Of a stretch of 46,844 nucleotides of DNA, positions 8,822 to 17,325 are shown piece by piece. Source of the DNA: Planctomycetota bacterium (GTDB lineage: Bacteria > Planctomycetota > GCA-002687715 > DRQF01); contig DRQF01000096.1 in NCBI GenBank assembly GCA_011369445.1, positions 1 through 46,844 on the forward strand, read 5' to 3'. The stretch's first letter is position 1; every line of letters begins with the position of its first letter. The notes under the pieces are model-generated. The model searched no databases, was not told the origin of the DNA, and saw nothing but the letters and a program-made list of their open reading frames with translations. The position numbers and the translations under genes were made by a program.

Positions 8822-10195
8822 TCATTTGTCGTCCAGCGCGTGGGCGATGCGAGGCCAGTAATCCTCGAACTTGAAGTGAGGACTGTTGGCCACGTCGTGG
8901 CACTGAAGACAGAAATCCCCGCCCAACGTGCCCCCTGGAGTGGGCGCTCTCGACGCGGCATGCTCCGCCCCCGGACCGTGGCAGGCCTCGCATTGGACGT
9001 TGACGGGAGCGGACGATGCGGGATCGAACCCGCCGATGAGTCCGAATCCCGTCACATGGCACCGCACGCATTCGGGATCGACCTCGTCTCCCTTCGCCTC
9101 CAAGGCCTCCCATGCATGGGCGTGGCCACTCCTCTCCCAGACCTTCAAGGCGGTGGCATGGCATGCCCCGCAGGCCTTGGAGCCGATATAGGCCGCCGGT
9201 GCGCTCTCGAAGCGAGGGACCTGGGCTAGCAGATCCTCCGCCGCGAGATTCTCCCGGTAGAACTCGAGGAGACTCCGCCCCGTCTCACTTCCCCGGTCGG
9301 CGTCGAGGAGAACGAATCGCTCGAGGACGGGCGCTTTCAGCGACCCGATGTAGGCCACCCTCTGCCCCTTCAGTCCCAACTCGAGAAGGGGAGGAGGCGG
9401 GGAAGGATGAAGCCAAGGAATATCGGAGATCCCCGGGATCACGAGGAGCACATGGCGCGCCGCCTTCCCCAGACCGCTCCTTTCGAGAAACTCCCGCGCC
9501 CGCTCGGCGGACGCCGCCGCGAACAGAACGAGATCACGGCGCTTCTCCTGGAGGGCACCCACCACATCGGCCACGTCGGGAGACTCTTCGGCGACCAATC
9601 CGGGCTCCGTCCACCCCGCGGAGGTGGGATCGATCCATCCCGTGACGACGGCCTCACCCTCCGGGGTCGCCGCCACCACATGTGAGCGGAACAGCCGGTG
9701 CCCCTCCTTGGTGACGTTCACACTGACAAGCGGCGTGCCATCCTCACCGCGGGCGGCCAACGTGTCTTCCCAAAAAAAGCTCCCCACCTGGAGATCGTCC
9801 GCTCCCAGGCAGTGCGCCGCCGCGCCGAGGGCGTCCAACTCCTGGAGGAAGGTCTCCAGTTTCAACTCCTGCTGACGCCCCCCCTCGTGGATGAGGTTGC
9901 CTCCCGAGACGAGCAGGCTGCCCTTTGAAACTCCCTCGGGGAGCGACTCGAAAAACCCCATCCTCCGAACGATCCCCCCCAGCGCCGGTTTGGAGCAACC
10001 GCAGGGTCGGGGCATCCCCATGTCGTTCCCGATGAAAAAGTACCCGGGCGCCCGAGGGCTGGGCCCGACGCCCGCAGTCCCGGCCTTCTCCGTGGCGTCT
10101 CCCCCGTCCTCATTCCCTGTGCTCGACTCCGAGGGACCGCACGCCGCGGTCAGGACTGCGGCCACGAGGACAAACAGCACGACGACACGTCTCAT
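8822..10195 (-). CDS. Four-heme cytochrome c lipoprotein with an N-terminal 5'-nucleotidase/metallophosphatase-like domain
   Basis: A 457-residue lipoprotein. The ATG at 10195 overlaps the DUF1573 gene stop (ATGA); nearly 200 upstream codons in the same frame are shadow sequence. The lipobox ends at Cys19 (AVLTAAC). Residues about 50-330 resemble the UshA-like domain often found in such proteins: 'GNDMGMPRPCGCSKPALGGIVRR' near residues 57-78 matches the known 'PCGC...GG..RR' theme, followed by 'LLVSGGNL' and 'LGADDL'. The usual metallophosphatase metal ligands are not evident, so catalysis is doubtful. Residues 335-457 carry four heme sites: CGACH 342-346, CVRCH 376-380, CEACH 402-406 and CLQCH 429-433, in a cytochrome c554-like order. 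It is probably a periplasmic electron carrier with a binding or sensing domain; its substrate is unknown. Confidence 0.87.
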   Translation of the reverse strand: MRRVVVLFVLVAAVLTAACGPSESSTGNEDGGDATEKAGTAGVGPSPRAPGYFFIGNDMGMPRPCGCSKPALGGIVRRMGFFESLPEGVSKGSLLVSGGNLIHEGGRQQELKLETFLQELDALGAAAHCLGADDLQVGSFFWEDTLAARGEDGTPLVSVNVTKEGHRLFRSHVVAATPEGEAVVTGWIDPTSAGWTEPGLVAEESPDVADVVGALQEKRRDLVLFAAASAERAREFLERSGLGKAARHVLLVIPGISDIPWLHPSPPPPLLELGLKGQRVAYIGSLKAPVLERFVLLDADRGSETGRSLLEFYRENLAAEDLLAQVPRFESAPAAYIGSKACGACHATALKVWERSGHAHAWEALEAKGDEVDPECVRCHVTGFGLIGGFDPASSAPVNVQCEACHGPGAEHAASRAPTPGGTLGGDFCLQCHDVANSPHFKFEDYWPRIAHALDDK

Positions 10196-11157
10196 GGCTT
10201 CATGATCCTGAACGTGTAAGGGATTCGTATTCTGGCGCCCTCCGGATGATCCGTCTCCACCCAGAGGTCTCCCCTCTTCGGCCCTTCGGGGAGGCCCGGG
10301 GGAAGGGTCACGCGCAGTCGGTGCACCGGGAGCGCTTCTCCCCCGTCCCCTTCCACCACGAGGAATGCATTCTCGAGGATGCGCCGGATCTTGAAGGGGC
10401 GTCCGGCGCGGCTGGAGAGGACCACCCATCGGGTGAGCCCCACGTTCGACTTGCGAAGGCCCAAGTCGAGCCTCCGAGGACGCACTTGCAGGTCGCCCTC
10501 GACGACGGCGATGATTCTCGCGAACTGATTCGGTTTCCGTGGATCGTCGGATCTCACCTCCACCAGGGCCTCTTTCCGACCGAGCTTCGACTTCGCGGGA
10601 ATCGTCCACTCGACCTTCAAGACGCCACGACGACCGCCTTTCTCCATGAGCAAGCGAGAGCGGAACGGACCTTGATGCGAACCGAGGGATAGGTGCACGC
10701 CTTCGTCCGCGGACACTCCCACCTCCCCCCGCAAGACTTCGCCCGGGCAGCCACCTCCGAGATGAAGAACAGACTCTTCGAGTGCCCATGAGGGATGAAC
10801 GTTCAGGCGAAAAGCGAGATCCAGGGCGCCCTGCCTGGAACCGTCCCAGGTGACGAGGATGGACTTCGCCACGGGCCCCTCGAAAGCTCCGGTGTCGAGG
10901 GTGATCACGAGCTTCCCAGTCCCCCCCGGTGCAAGAGAGACGGGACGTTTCTTTACCTTTGCGCAGAAGCAGGAAACTCTCACGTCGCGCAATCGAACGG
11001 GGACGGTCCCCTTGTTCTCGAGCAGGAACGTCACGTCGATCCGACGGGCCTGTGCCACGCGACCGAGGTCCACGACCGGTTTCCTGCAGATGAGCTGGGC
11101 GGTGAGCGGCGATGTCACGAGGAGGATGATCATGAGGATCGCCCCCTGCCGCGTCAC
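10192..11157 (-). CDS. DUF1573 family secreted protein
   Basis: A 321-residue protein. The GTG at 11157 overlaps the upstream gene's stop (GTGA) and directly precedes a signal peptide (residues about 6-20, 'ILMIILLVTSPLTAQ'); the longer frame upstream is antisense sequence. Residues about 22-110 fit DUF1573, an immunoglobulin-like module common in Planctomycetota and Bacteroidota: 'DLGRV' is followed by 'F.LENKGTVPVRLRDVRVSC.C', then 'LAPGGTGKL'. A second, weaker copy begins near residue 215 ('LDLGLRKSN.G'). It should be a periplasmic beta-sandwich protein. The family has no agreed function. Its position between a TMTC-like membrane protein and a cytochrome c lipoprotein suggests a shared envelope role. 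Confidence 0.85.
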   Translation of the reverse strand: MTRQGAILMIILLVTSPLTAQLICRKPVVDLGRVAQARRIDVTFLLENKGTVPVRLRDVRVSCFCAKVKKRPVSLAPGGTGKLVITLDTGAFEGPVAKSILVTWDGSRQGALDLAFRLNVHPSWALEESVLHLGGGCPGEVLRGEVGVSADEGVHLSLGSHQGPFRSRLLMEKGGRRGVLKVEWTIPAKSKLGRKEALVEVRSDDPRKPNQFARIIAVVEGDLQVRPRRLDLGLRKSNVGLTRWVVLSSRAGRPFKIRRILENAFLVVEGDGGEALPVHRLRVTLPPGLPEGPKRGDLWVETDHPEGARIRIPYTFRIMKP

Positions 11158-13331
11158 CGCTTCCGCCCTCCGAGGGCTGCCAACCGACGTTGCGCTTCCC
11201 GCTCGGTCGGGGAGCGCGCCGTGCTGCGGAGGCCCTGTCGACGATAGGTCTCGGCGAGGGACGGCTTGTTCAGTCGGAGTGCCGTACGGCACGCCAACTC
11301 GAAGAGCACGGGCCCCGCCTGCCCACTTTCGAGAGCGGGACGCAGAAGCCGCAGCACATCCTCGTACTTCCCCTGACGCGCGGCCTCCTGGGCCAGGCTG
11401 AAGGCCACTTCGGCATTCTCCGGAGCCAGAGCGTAGGCCTTCTCCAAGTGGAATCGCACCTCGCCCTTGGCGGACCTCAGCCGAGCGGCTTCGGCCATCA
11501 GCAGGTGATATTCCACCCGTTGGGCCTTCGTGATGTCCTCTTTCAAAAGGCTCCCCAGGCCAGCCAGATCGTTGATCAAGCTGGCCAACGCGGCGTCCTT
11601 GTCCTCCTTGGTGGCTCCTGGCAATCGGGGTAATAGCGAGATCTCCGCGATGCGCATCCTCACGGCGAACGCCCTGGCCTCGAAAAGATCGCCCGGCCGT
11701 CGTCTTGCCCAGACCTCAGCCTTGCGCGCCGTGGCACGGGCCACTCCGAATTCGTCGAACGCACGCCGCACGAGGAGGGGATCCTCCATCCCCTTCGAGA
11801 CGGCATCCTGAGCCTTCAGCCCATGGATCTTCGCCCGGTTCATGGCCAGTTGGAACGCCAAGTGGGCGGTTCCGGAGTCCACCTCTCCCGTCTTAGGGAC
11901 GTGCGGAAGGGTCTTGGCGATTTCGTCCAAGGCAGAAAGGTCTCGCTCGAACGCCTCGATGTCGGGCTTCTCCTTCGTGTTCAGGTACTTCAACGAGGTC
12001 AGATTCTGGAGCACCCACAGGTTGTTCGGGTTTCGCTCGTGGGCCGCCTCGAACAGCGTGCGCGCGTCGCGCCACTCATGAACGAGTCGATAGGCGCCGG
12101 CCGCTCCCAAGGCTCCGACGATCACGAGCGCCGCGACCAGAACGCGACCAACGCGAGCTCTCCGCTCGAGGAGCCCCTGGGCACCGACTGTCGCACCCGC
12201 GAAGACGGCGAACAGTGGCTGGTAGAGAAAACGAAACGCGGTGATCGCTCCGATCCCGACGATGAGGTTGCTCGTGGGGAGCCAACTCGCCAGCGCGTAG
12301 GCCGCGAACAAAGCGGTGACCGAACGCTTCTTGAGCGCGGCCACGAACCAGAAGATCAGAGCCGCCCAAACGAGGAGTCCCAGAAGAACGCTCCCCTCGA
12401 AGATCCCGGACGGCGGAGGCACGTCTTGGTGCGTGACGTTGGGATTGAGCCCGAAGGGATAGAAGAAGGCCGGCAATACGACCTTTCCCGTGGCGGCGAG
12501 TGCCGAAAGGAGTCGATCCTTCGTCGAGAAATCGGCATAGACACCCTCACCGCCGAAGTCGAAAAGGGCTCCCAGCGCCGAGATCCTCATCCACAGCCAG
12601 ACAGCAAGGACCCCGACCTGAGGAAGCATCCACGTCCCCATTCTGCGGAACCTGGCGACGAGGCCTCCCTTCTCATCCTCCCCACCCCACGGCAACAGAC
12701 AGCCTTGGAGTGCCAAGACGACGGGAAACAGAGCTGCACTCTCCTTGGAGAGAAGCGCGACCAGCCAAAGGGGTGCCGAGAGAAACAGGAGCAGGCGCCC
12801 GCGCATGGGTCCCCAGCCCCGTTGCCCACAGCTGAAACTCCACCACGAACACGTGACGAACAAAGCGGCCAGGAGTTCGGCCGCCCCCACCATTCCGACG
12901 ACAGCCTCGGTGGCGATCCCGTGAACGCCCGCCAGCGAGGCCGCGCCCAAAGCGATCCATCTGCGGTGCGTCATTCGTCGCAACAGGACGAGAAGAAGTC
13001 CGAAGCGCGCTGCGGTCACGAGAGCGTGGAGCAGCAGGTTCCCCAGATTGAAAGGCGCAGGCCCGTCCCCCAGTCGATGCATGAGAGCGAACCACGTGAG
13101 AGCGACGGGACGATAAAGAGCACGATGCGCGCGATCGCCTCGATCTCCCCACCAGCTCGATCGAAAGATCTCACCGATGTTGCCGTTTTCGACCAGGGGA
13201 TTGGTCTGCACGATCGGCACGGCGTCCAAGGCGAAATCGTTCTTCACGACGTCGGCGTGAAGCGCCAGCACGAAGATGACGGGGAGAAGTCCCCACGCGA
13301 GGTCGGTGACCCAGGGTTTGCCTTCACTCAT
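11154..13331 (-). CDS. TMTC-like polytopic membrane protein with C-terminal TPR repeats
   Basis: A 725-residue protein with about ten N-terminal transmembrane segments (to about residue 420) and a soluble alpha-helical C-terminal part rich in tetratricopeptide-like repeats, for example 'VRFHLEKAYALAPENAEVAFSLAQEAARQGKYEDVLRLL' near 620-660, quoted here only as a location. The first outer loop has 'NDFALDAVPIVQTNP' (about residues 31-45) and 'ALYRPVALTWFALMHRL', matching the GT-C/TMTC protein O-mannosyltransferase layout, where an acidic pair in this loop is catalytic. Here the usual Asp-Asp reads Leu-Asp, so glycosyltransferase activity is uncertain. It lies 34 bases downstream of a small secreted protein gene and overlaps the DUF1573 gene (GTGA). 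Confidence 0.8.
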   Translation of the reverse strand: MSEGKPWVTDLAWGLLPVIFVLALHADVVKNDFALDAVPIVQTNPLVENGNIGEIFRSSWWGDRGDRAHRALYRPVALTWFALMHRLGDGPAPFNLGNLLLHALVTAARFGLLLVLLRRMTHRRWIALGAASLAGVHGIATEAVVGMVGAAELLAALFVTCSWWSFSCGQRGWGPMRGRLLLFLSAPLWLVALLSKESAALFPVVLALQGCLLPWGGEDEKGGLVARFRRMGTWMLPQVGVLAVWLWMRISALGALFDFGGEGVYADFSTKDRLLSALAATGKVVLPAFFYPFGLNPNVTHQDVPPPSGIFEGSVLLGLLVWAALIFWFVAALKKRSVTALFAAYALASWLPTSNLIVGIGAITAFRFLYQPLFAVFAGATVGAQGLLERRARVGRVLVAALVIVGALGAAGAYRLVHEWRDARTLFEAAHERNPNNLWVLQNLTSLKYLNTKEKPDIEAFERDLSALDEIAKTLPHVPKTGEVDSGTAHLAFQLAMNRAKIHGLKAQDAVSKGMEDPLLVRRAFDEFGVARATARKAEVWARRRPGDLFEARAFAVRMRIAEISLLPRLPGATKEDKDAALASLINDLAGLGSLLKEDITKAQRVEYHLLMAEAARLRSAKGEVRFHLEKAYALAPENAEVAFSLAQEAARQGKYEDVLRLLRPALESGQAGPVLFELACRTALRLNKPSLAETYRRQGLRSTARSPTEREAQRRLAALGGRKR

Positions 13332-13365
13332 GGGGCACGGTGCCGCGAAGCCGAGGAGAGTTCAA

Positions 13366-13785
13366 CTAGTTGACCTCGAAACTCTGCTGCGTGAGTTGTC
13401 CGTTGGAAGTCACTTGGACGAGACAGGTCGCGAATCTTTGTCCCGGAGGGATGTGCCAAGAGAACGACCAAGTCTGCTCCTCGGGATCCCAAACCGGCGT
13501 CGGGTTGACGACGAGCCAGCCGTTCAGGCGCACTCCGACGCCGAAAGGGGGATCGCCGGCGGGGCCGGGAGGCGGGGCGCCCTCGATGGTCACGGTGACC
13601 CACGTATTCGCGGCCAGAGGGCCGGAGATGGAAATCGTGATGCCGTTGGCCCGGTGAACCTTGACCGGTGAAGCGTGGAGCCGCGTCGCCGGTCCGCAGA
13701 GGAAGACCCAGAGCAAAAACGGCAGGACCCAGCGTGACTGGGCAAACCATCTGGACTTCGCGTTGGACCCGAGGGCTGGTTTCAT
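13366..13785 (-). CDS. Small secreted beta-rich protein, hypothetical
   Basis: A 139-residue protein with a long, basic-then-hydrophobic signal sequence (cleavage probably after 'RLHASP', near residue 40). The mature part is about 100 residues of alternating polar and apolar sequence rich in Gly, Pro, Thr and Val, which suggests a single beta-sandwich. I recognise no family. GGAG lies 12 bases before the ATG, a weak ribosome-binding site. The gene is first in the operon that continues with the TMTC-like gene 34 bases on, so it is probably exported with that system. Confidence 0.65.
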   Translation of the reverse strand: MKPALGSNAKSRWFAQSRWVLPFLLWVFLCGPATRLHASPVKVHRANGITISISGPLAANTWVTVTIEGAPPPGPAGDPPFGVGVRLNGWLVVNPTPVWDPEEQTWSFSWHIPPGQRFATCLVQVTSNGQLTQQSFEVN

Positions 13786-13951
13786 CGACGCTCAAGCTCC
13801 AAAGACCACACGTCACCGCATCCGGCGCGGCGCGGTTCCGAGGCGGGTCTTCATGTCTGCGCACAGTCTATGCGGCCGGGCGAAGATTTCGCAAGGAATA
13901 AAGAATGATCCAAGCCACTTATTTCCAAGAGTTTGGGGACTGGGGTGCTGT

Positions 13952-13966
13952 TCCACGCGCCGTGGA
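13952..13966. repeat. Perfect inverted repeat, 6-bp arms, in the gap between two operons
   Basis: TCCACG (13952-13957) and CGTGGA (13961-13966) flank three bases. The repeat lies about 20 bases beyond the stop of the arsenate-reductase-like gene and 165 bases upstream of the small secreted protein gene, both on the minus strand. There is no T-run on the minus-strand 3' side, so it is not a standard intrinsic terminator. It could be an operator or part of a terminator lacking its U-tract. Function is unknown. Confidence 0.4.
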
Positions 13967-13984
13967 CACACCCAAAAGAGCGAC

Positions 13985-14413
13985 TCAGCCCGATTTTTTC
14001 CGGGAATTCAGCCAATCTCGCTCCTCGAGGAGGCGAACGATGTGATCTCGAACGCCGTCCCGAATTCGCCTGACGGCGTCCGCGGATGCGCCCGACGGGT
14101 CCTCGAAAGACCACGCGAGGGTCTCCACCCCCGGAAGGGTGGGACACGCCACGCCGCACCCCATGGTGACCAGAACATCGACACCCTCCCCGACCGCGTC
14201 CTCGAGGCTCCGGGGTCTCGCATCGGCCAGATCGATGCCCACCTCTTCCATCACCTCGCGGACGTTCCCGTGGATCTGATCGGCCGGATGGGTCCCGGCG
14301 GAGAGCCCTCGGGCTTTCGCGGGATCGACCAGAGCGTTGAAAAACGCGGCCGCCATCTGCGAGCGGCCCGCATTCTGCGTGCAGGCGAAAAGAACGTGGA
14401 CCGGCCCACCCAT
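13985..14413 (-). CDS. Arsenate reductase-like low-molecular-weight phosphatase (ArsC, thioredoxin-dependent type)
   Basis: A 142-residue protein of the low-molecular-weight tyrosine phosphatase fold. The P-loop 'CTQNAGRS' (Cys11 to Arg17) near the N-terminus, the aspartate loop 'EDPSG' (Asp105) and a second Cys pair 'GCGVACP' (Cys86, Cys90) match the three-cysteine arrangement of thioredoxin-coupled arsenate reductases (Cys10, Cys82, Cys89 in plasmid pI258 ArsC). The family reduces arsenate to arsenite through a Cys cascade. The ATG at 14413 has GAGGAG seven bases upstream. It lies 12 bases after the response regulator gene and so is probably under the same control. No arsR, arsB or acr3 is nearby, so a role in arsenic resistance is not supported by context; another phosphatase role is possible. 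Confidence 0.85.
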   Translation of the reverse strand: MGGPVHVLFACTQNAGRSQMAAAFFNALVDPAKARGLSAGTHPADQIHGNVREVMEEVGIDLADARPRSLEDAVGEGVDVLVTMGCGVACPTLPGVETLAWSFEDPSGASADAVRRIRDGVRDHIVRLLEERDWLNSRKKSG

Positions 14414-14425
14414 AATTCGTGCTCC

Positions 14426-15817
14426 TCAACGGTAGCGATCGGGATCGCAACGCAGCTGGACGATTTTCGCGTGGAGCGTGGGGCGGCTGACGCCCGCCTG
14501 ACGGGCCGCCTCCGCCACGTTGCCACGGGTTCGCGCCAGCAATCTCTGGATGTATCGCCGCTCGAAAGCCTTCAAGGCTTCCTTCAGCGGATGATCGTCC
14601 AACGAATCCTCGCCCCCGTCCCAAACGTGCCGGGCGTGGCGAAACTCCTCGGGAACGTCGGAGGCGCGAATCATGCCTCCCGCCACGGTCGTGCTCAATC
14701 GCCGAACCAGGTTCTCGAGCTCCCGAACATTGCCCGGCCAATCATACGACTTGAGGATGGCGAGGGCCTCGAGGTCGGGAGTCATCTCGGGGAGATGGAA
14801 ACGTTCGCAAAAGCACCGGATCAGATCGGGGATGTCCACCGTCCGACGCCGAAGCGGCGGCACGATCACAGGGAAGACATTGAGGCGGAAATAGAGGTCC
14901 TCGCGAAAGAGGCCCTCGGCGACCAAACTCTTCAGGTCTCGATGCGTCGCCGCCACGAAACGCACGTCCACTCGCGTCGTTTCCGTCGCCCCGACCGGGG
15001 TCGCCTCACCGGACTCCAACAGTCGGAGCAGCGCCGGCTGCACCTCCAACGGGACGTCGCCGATCTCGTCGAGAAACAGCGTTCCTCCCGCGGCGCGGAG
15101 TGCCGCGCCTTCTCGTGCGCGCTCCACGCCTGTGAAGCCGCCGGGAACCGCGCCGAACAACTCCACGGCGGCCAAGGAAGCCGGCACACTCCCCGCGTGA
15201 AAGGCCTGAAACGGTCCACCACTTCGGGCTCCACTCTCGTGGATCGCACGGGCCACGAGTTCCTTTCCGGTCCCGCTCTCACCCTGGATGAGCACCACGC
15301 CGTCTCGCGCCGCCACAGCCTCGATGTTCCGGTAGAGTTCCCGCATGACCGGCGATGTGCCCACGATTCCGTGAAAGGACGTCTTCTCGTCCAGGAGGCG
15401 ACGTAGGAGCCGATTTTCGCTGCGAAGCCGACGGGTCTCGAGCGCCGACTCGACGGCTTTGAGGATCTCGTCGCGATCGAAGGGCTTCGTGATGTAATCC
15501 GTCGCTCCGGACTTCAAGGCCTCGATGGCGCTGGGAATGGACCCATAGCCGGTCATGACGATCACGGGGAGATCCGGGTTGCGCTCCTTGCTCCAACGCA
15601 GCAACTCGATCCCTGTCGTTCCGGGCATGGAAAGATCGGTGATGAGAAGGTCATACTCCTCCTGTCCCAACAGGTCTTGCGCCGCCCGCCCGTCGGCCGC
15701 CGCCGAGACATCGAGGCCCCGCCGTCCCAAGGCGCGCTTCAAGAAAACGCGCATCGATTCCTCGTCGTCGACGATGAGAACTCGTTCCTTCATGGCGCTG
15801 TTCTTCATCCTCATCAT
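14426..15817 (-). CDS. NtrC-family sigma-54-type response regulator with altered GAFTGA loop
   Basis: A 463-residue three-domain regulator. The receiver domain (about 10-125) has the acidic pocket 'VDDEE', phospho-acceptor Asp61 and switch residues T89 and K111. The AAA+ domain (about 150-385) has Walker A GESGTGKE 179-186, Walker B GGTLFLDEIG 244-253 and arginine-finger segment 'REDLYFRLNV'. The C-terminal Fis-type helix-turn-helix (about 415-455) reads 'GNVAEAARQAGVSRPTLH'. The loop that touches sigma-54, normally GAFTGA, reads GGFTGV at 226-231, and the block before it is also unlike the consensus. The start at 15817 overlaps the kinase stop (ATGA); an internal ATG at 15793 would fit the domain equally well. 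It is the partner of the kinase upstream. Confidence 0.92.
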   Translation of the reverse strand: MMRMKNSAMKERVLIVDDEESMRVFLKRALGRRGLDVSAAADGRAAQDLLGQEEYDLLITDLSMPGTTGIELLRWSKERNPDLPVIVMTGYGSIPSAIEALKSGATDYITKPFDRDEILKAVESALETRRLRSENRLLRRLLDEKTSFHGIVGTSPVMRELYRNIEAVAARDGVVLIQGESGTGKELVARAIHESGARSGGPFQAFHAGSVPASLAAVELFGAVPGGFTGVERAREGAALRAAGGTLFLDEIGDVPLEVQPALLRLLESGEATPVGATETTRVDVRFVAATHRDLKSLVAEGLFREDLYFRLNVFPVIVPPLRRRTVDIPDLIRCFCERFHLPEMTPDLEALAILKSYDWPGNVRELENLVRRLSTTVAGGMIRASDVPEEFRHARHVWDGGEDSLDDHPLKEALKAFERRYIQRLLARTRGNVAEAARQAGVSRPTLHAKIVQLRCDPDRYR

Positions 15818-17325
15818 GACCCCGCGTCGAGGGGAAGCTCAACGGTGAATCGGGCTCCTCGCCCCAGGCCGGGCGAGTGAGCACGAAGGTTGCCTCCCAA
15901 CCCTTCCACGATACTTCGGGAGACGAACAGTCCGAGCCCCGTCCCCCCGCCGCCGGCCGCGTCGGACTTGGTGCTGTAGAAGGATTCGAAGATGCGCCCG
16001 AGTTCGTTCTCCGCGATCCCCTGACCCGAGTCCTCGATCTCGACGCACTGTCCGGATTCACTTGCCCGGAATCGTGCGTGAATCTCCCCCCCTCCCTCTG
16101 TAGCCTGCACGGCGTTGAGAAGTAGGTTGAGAAAGACCTGCTGGAGACCGCGCGCGTCCGTCTGGATCGTGGGGCCCCGTTCTCCGGTCAGCTCCAATCG
16201 AATACGCCGACGCGTCGCCTCGGGCGCCACGAGCGTCACGGCGGCCTTCAGCACCTCGAACACGTCGGTCGGTCCTATCGACTTGGGCGCACCGCGAGAG
16301 AAACTGAGGAGGTTTTCCGTCACGATTCGGGCGCGCCGGGCCGTTCTGAGGATGACCTCGATCACTTCCTTTTGCTCGGGGGCCTCGACATCCTCCAGGA
16401 GGTCCTCGGCACAACCGCCGATCCCCCCTAGGATGTTATTGAATTCGTGAGCCATGCCCCGCGCCATGTCGCCCAGCGCCGCACGCTTGGCCTGCTCGAC
16501 CAACTGCTCCTGGGCGCGCTCGAGTTGATCCAGGGCCTCCCGGAGTTTGACGTTCGTCGTGCGCTGCTCGTCCAAAGCCTCGGAGAGGGCCTTCGTCTTC
16601 TCCGCAACCCGCTTCTCCAGGAATTCCTGATGCTCCTCGATCTCCCGGGCCATGCCGTTGAAACTCCGAGCGAGCGCTCTCAGTTCCTCCGCTCCCTCCT
16701 CGGGCATCCGACGCCCACGCGTCCCCTCTCTCATCGTCTCGACGACCGCCGTCGCTTGGCGGATCGGCTTCAGGACCAAGTGGTGAAATGCGAGTCCCAC
16801 GAGAGCACCGACGCCCAGGAGGAAGACTCCGCTCCACGCCAGGAGGGATTTCAGCAGCGTCCGCGACCAGGCATCGCTTTCCCGGCGTGAGTCGGCGACC
16901 AAGCGGTCGACCCGCTCACGAAGCCTGCGTTCCGACTCCTCGCGAATGAGATTGGCGATCACCTTCGAGTTGCGGCGCGTTCGGTTACGACTCGCCTCGA
17001 GCCGCATGGCAATCCATTCGAGCAGGCGATCCTCCTGCCCCTCGAAGACCTCCAAGGGCAGGTCCTCCATGCCTGCCAACAGGTTGTCGGCGAGTTGGGC
17101 GACGGCCTTCTCCATCAGTTCCGCCCGCGTTCCCGCCTCCTCCCGCATCGTGCGGTCGAGTTCTCCCAGGCTCTTCTCGGCGACGGATTGCGAATGCTTG
17201 ACGAAGTCCTCGCGCGCCTTGCGCACGACCACGATGCTCCAAGCCGAAAGGGTGGCGACGAAGAGAACGAGCAGGGCCAGGTAGAAGCGGCGGCCGAGTG
17301 TTCCTCCCCAAAGTCCTCCCATCAC
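15814..17325 (-). CDS. Membrane sensor histidine kinase (NtrB/AtoS-like)
   Basis: A 503-residue kinase. Two transmembrane segments (about 14-34 and 160-182) frame a periplasmic, mainly helical sensor region of about 120 residues. A HAMP-type linker (about 183-235) and a long coiled coil (235-285) follow. The phospho-acceptor is His293 in 'GMAHEFNN'. The N box is 'NLLLNAVQA', the G boxes 'DSGQGI' and 'GGGTGLGL', and the F box 'FESFYSTK'. GTG at 17325 overlaps the binding-protein stop (GTGA); an ATG follows as codon 2 and could serve instead. The periplasmic part is too small to be a full ligand-binding domain, which fits sensing through the separate binding protein encoded just upstream. Confidence 0.92.
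   Translation of the reverse strand: MMGGLWGGTLGRRFYLALLVLFVATLSAWSIVVVRKAREDFVKHSQSVAEKSLGELDRTMREEAGTRAELMEKAVAQLADNLLAGMEDLPLEVFEGQEDRLLEWIAMRLEASRNRTRRNSKVIANLIREESERRLRERVDRLVADSRRESDAWSRTLLKSLLAWSGVFLLGVGALVGLAFHHLVLKPIRQATAVVETMREGTRGRRMPEEGAEELRALARSFNGMAREIEEHQEFLEKRVAEKTKALSEALDEQRTTNVKLREALDQLERAQEQLVEQAKRAALGDMARGMAHEFNNILGGIGGCAEDLLEDVEAPEQKEVIEVILRTARRARIVTENLLSFSRGAPKSIGPTDVFEVLKAAVTLVAPEATRRRIRLELTGERGPTIQTDARGLQQVFLNLLLNAVQATEGGGEIHARFRASESGQCVEIEDSGQGIAENELGRIFESFYSTKSDAAGGGGTGLGLFVSRSIVEGLGGNLRAHSPGLGRGARFTVELPLDAGS

Noticed and set aside
8822-10789. The 198-codon upstream extension of the four-heme lipoprotein
   Set aside because: It is antisense of the DUF1573 gene; the ATGA overlap and the lipoprotein signal at 10195 fix the start.
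11823-13373. 516-residue plus-strand frame antisense to the TMTC-like gene
   Set aside because: It is rich in Glu, Arg and Gln and opposite clear transmembrane helices; shadow of the real gene.
13661-15406. 581-residue plus-strand frame antisense to the response regulator
   Set aside because: It is opposite intact AAA+ motifs. It has no domain of its own.
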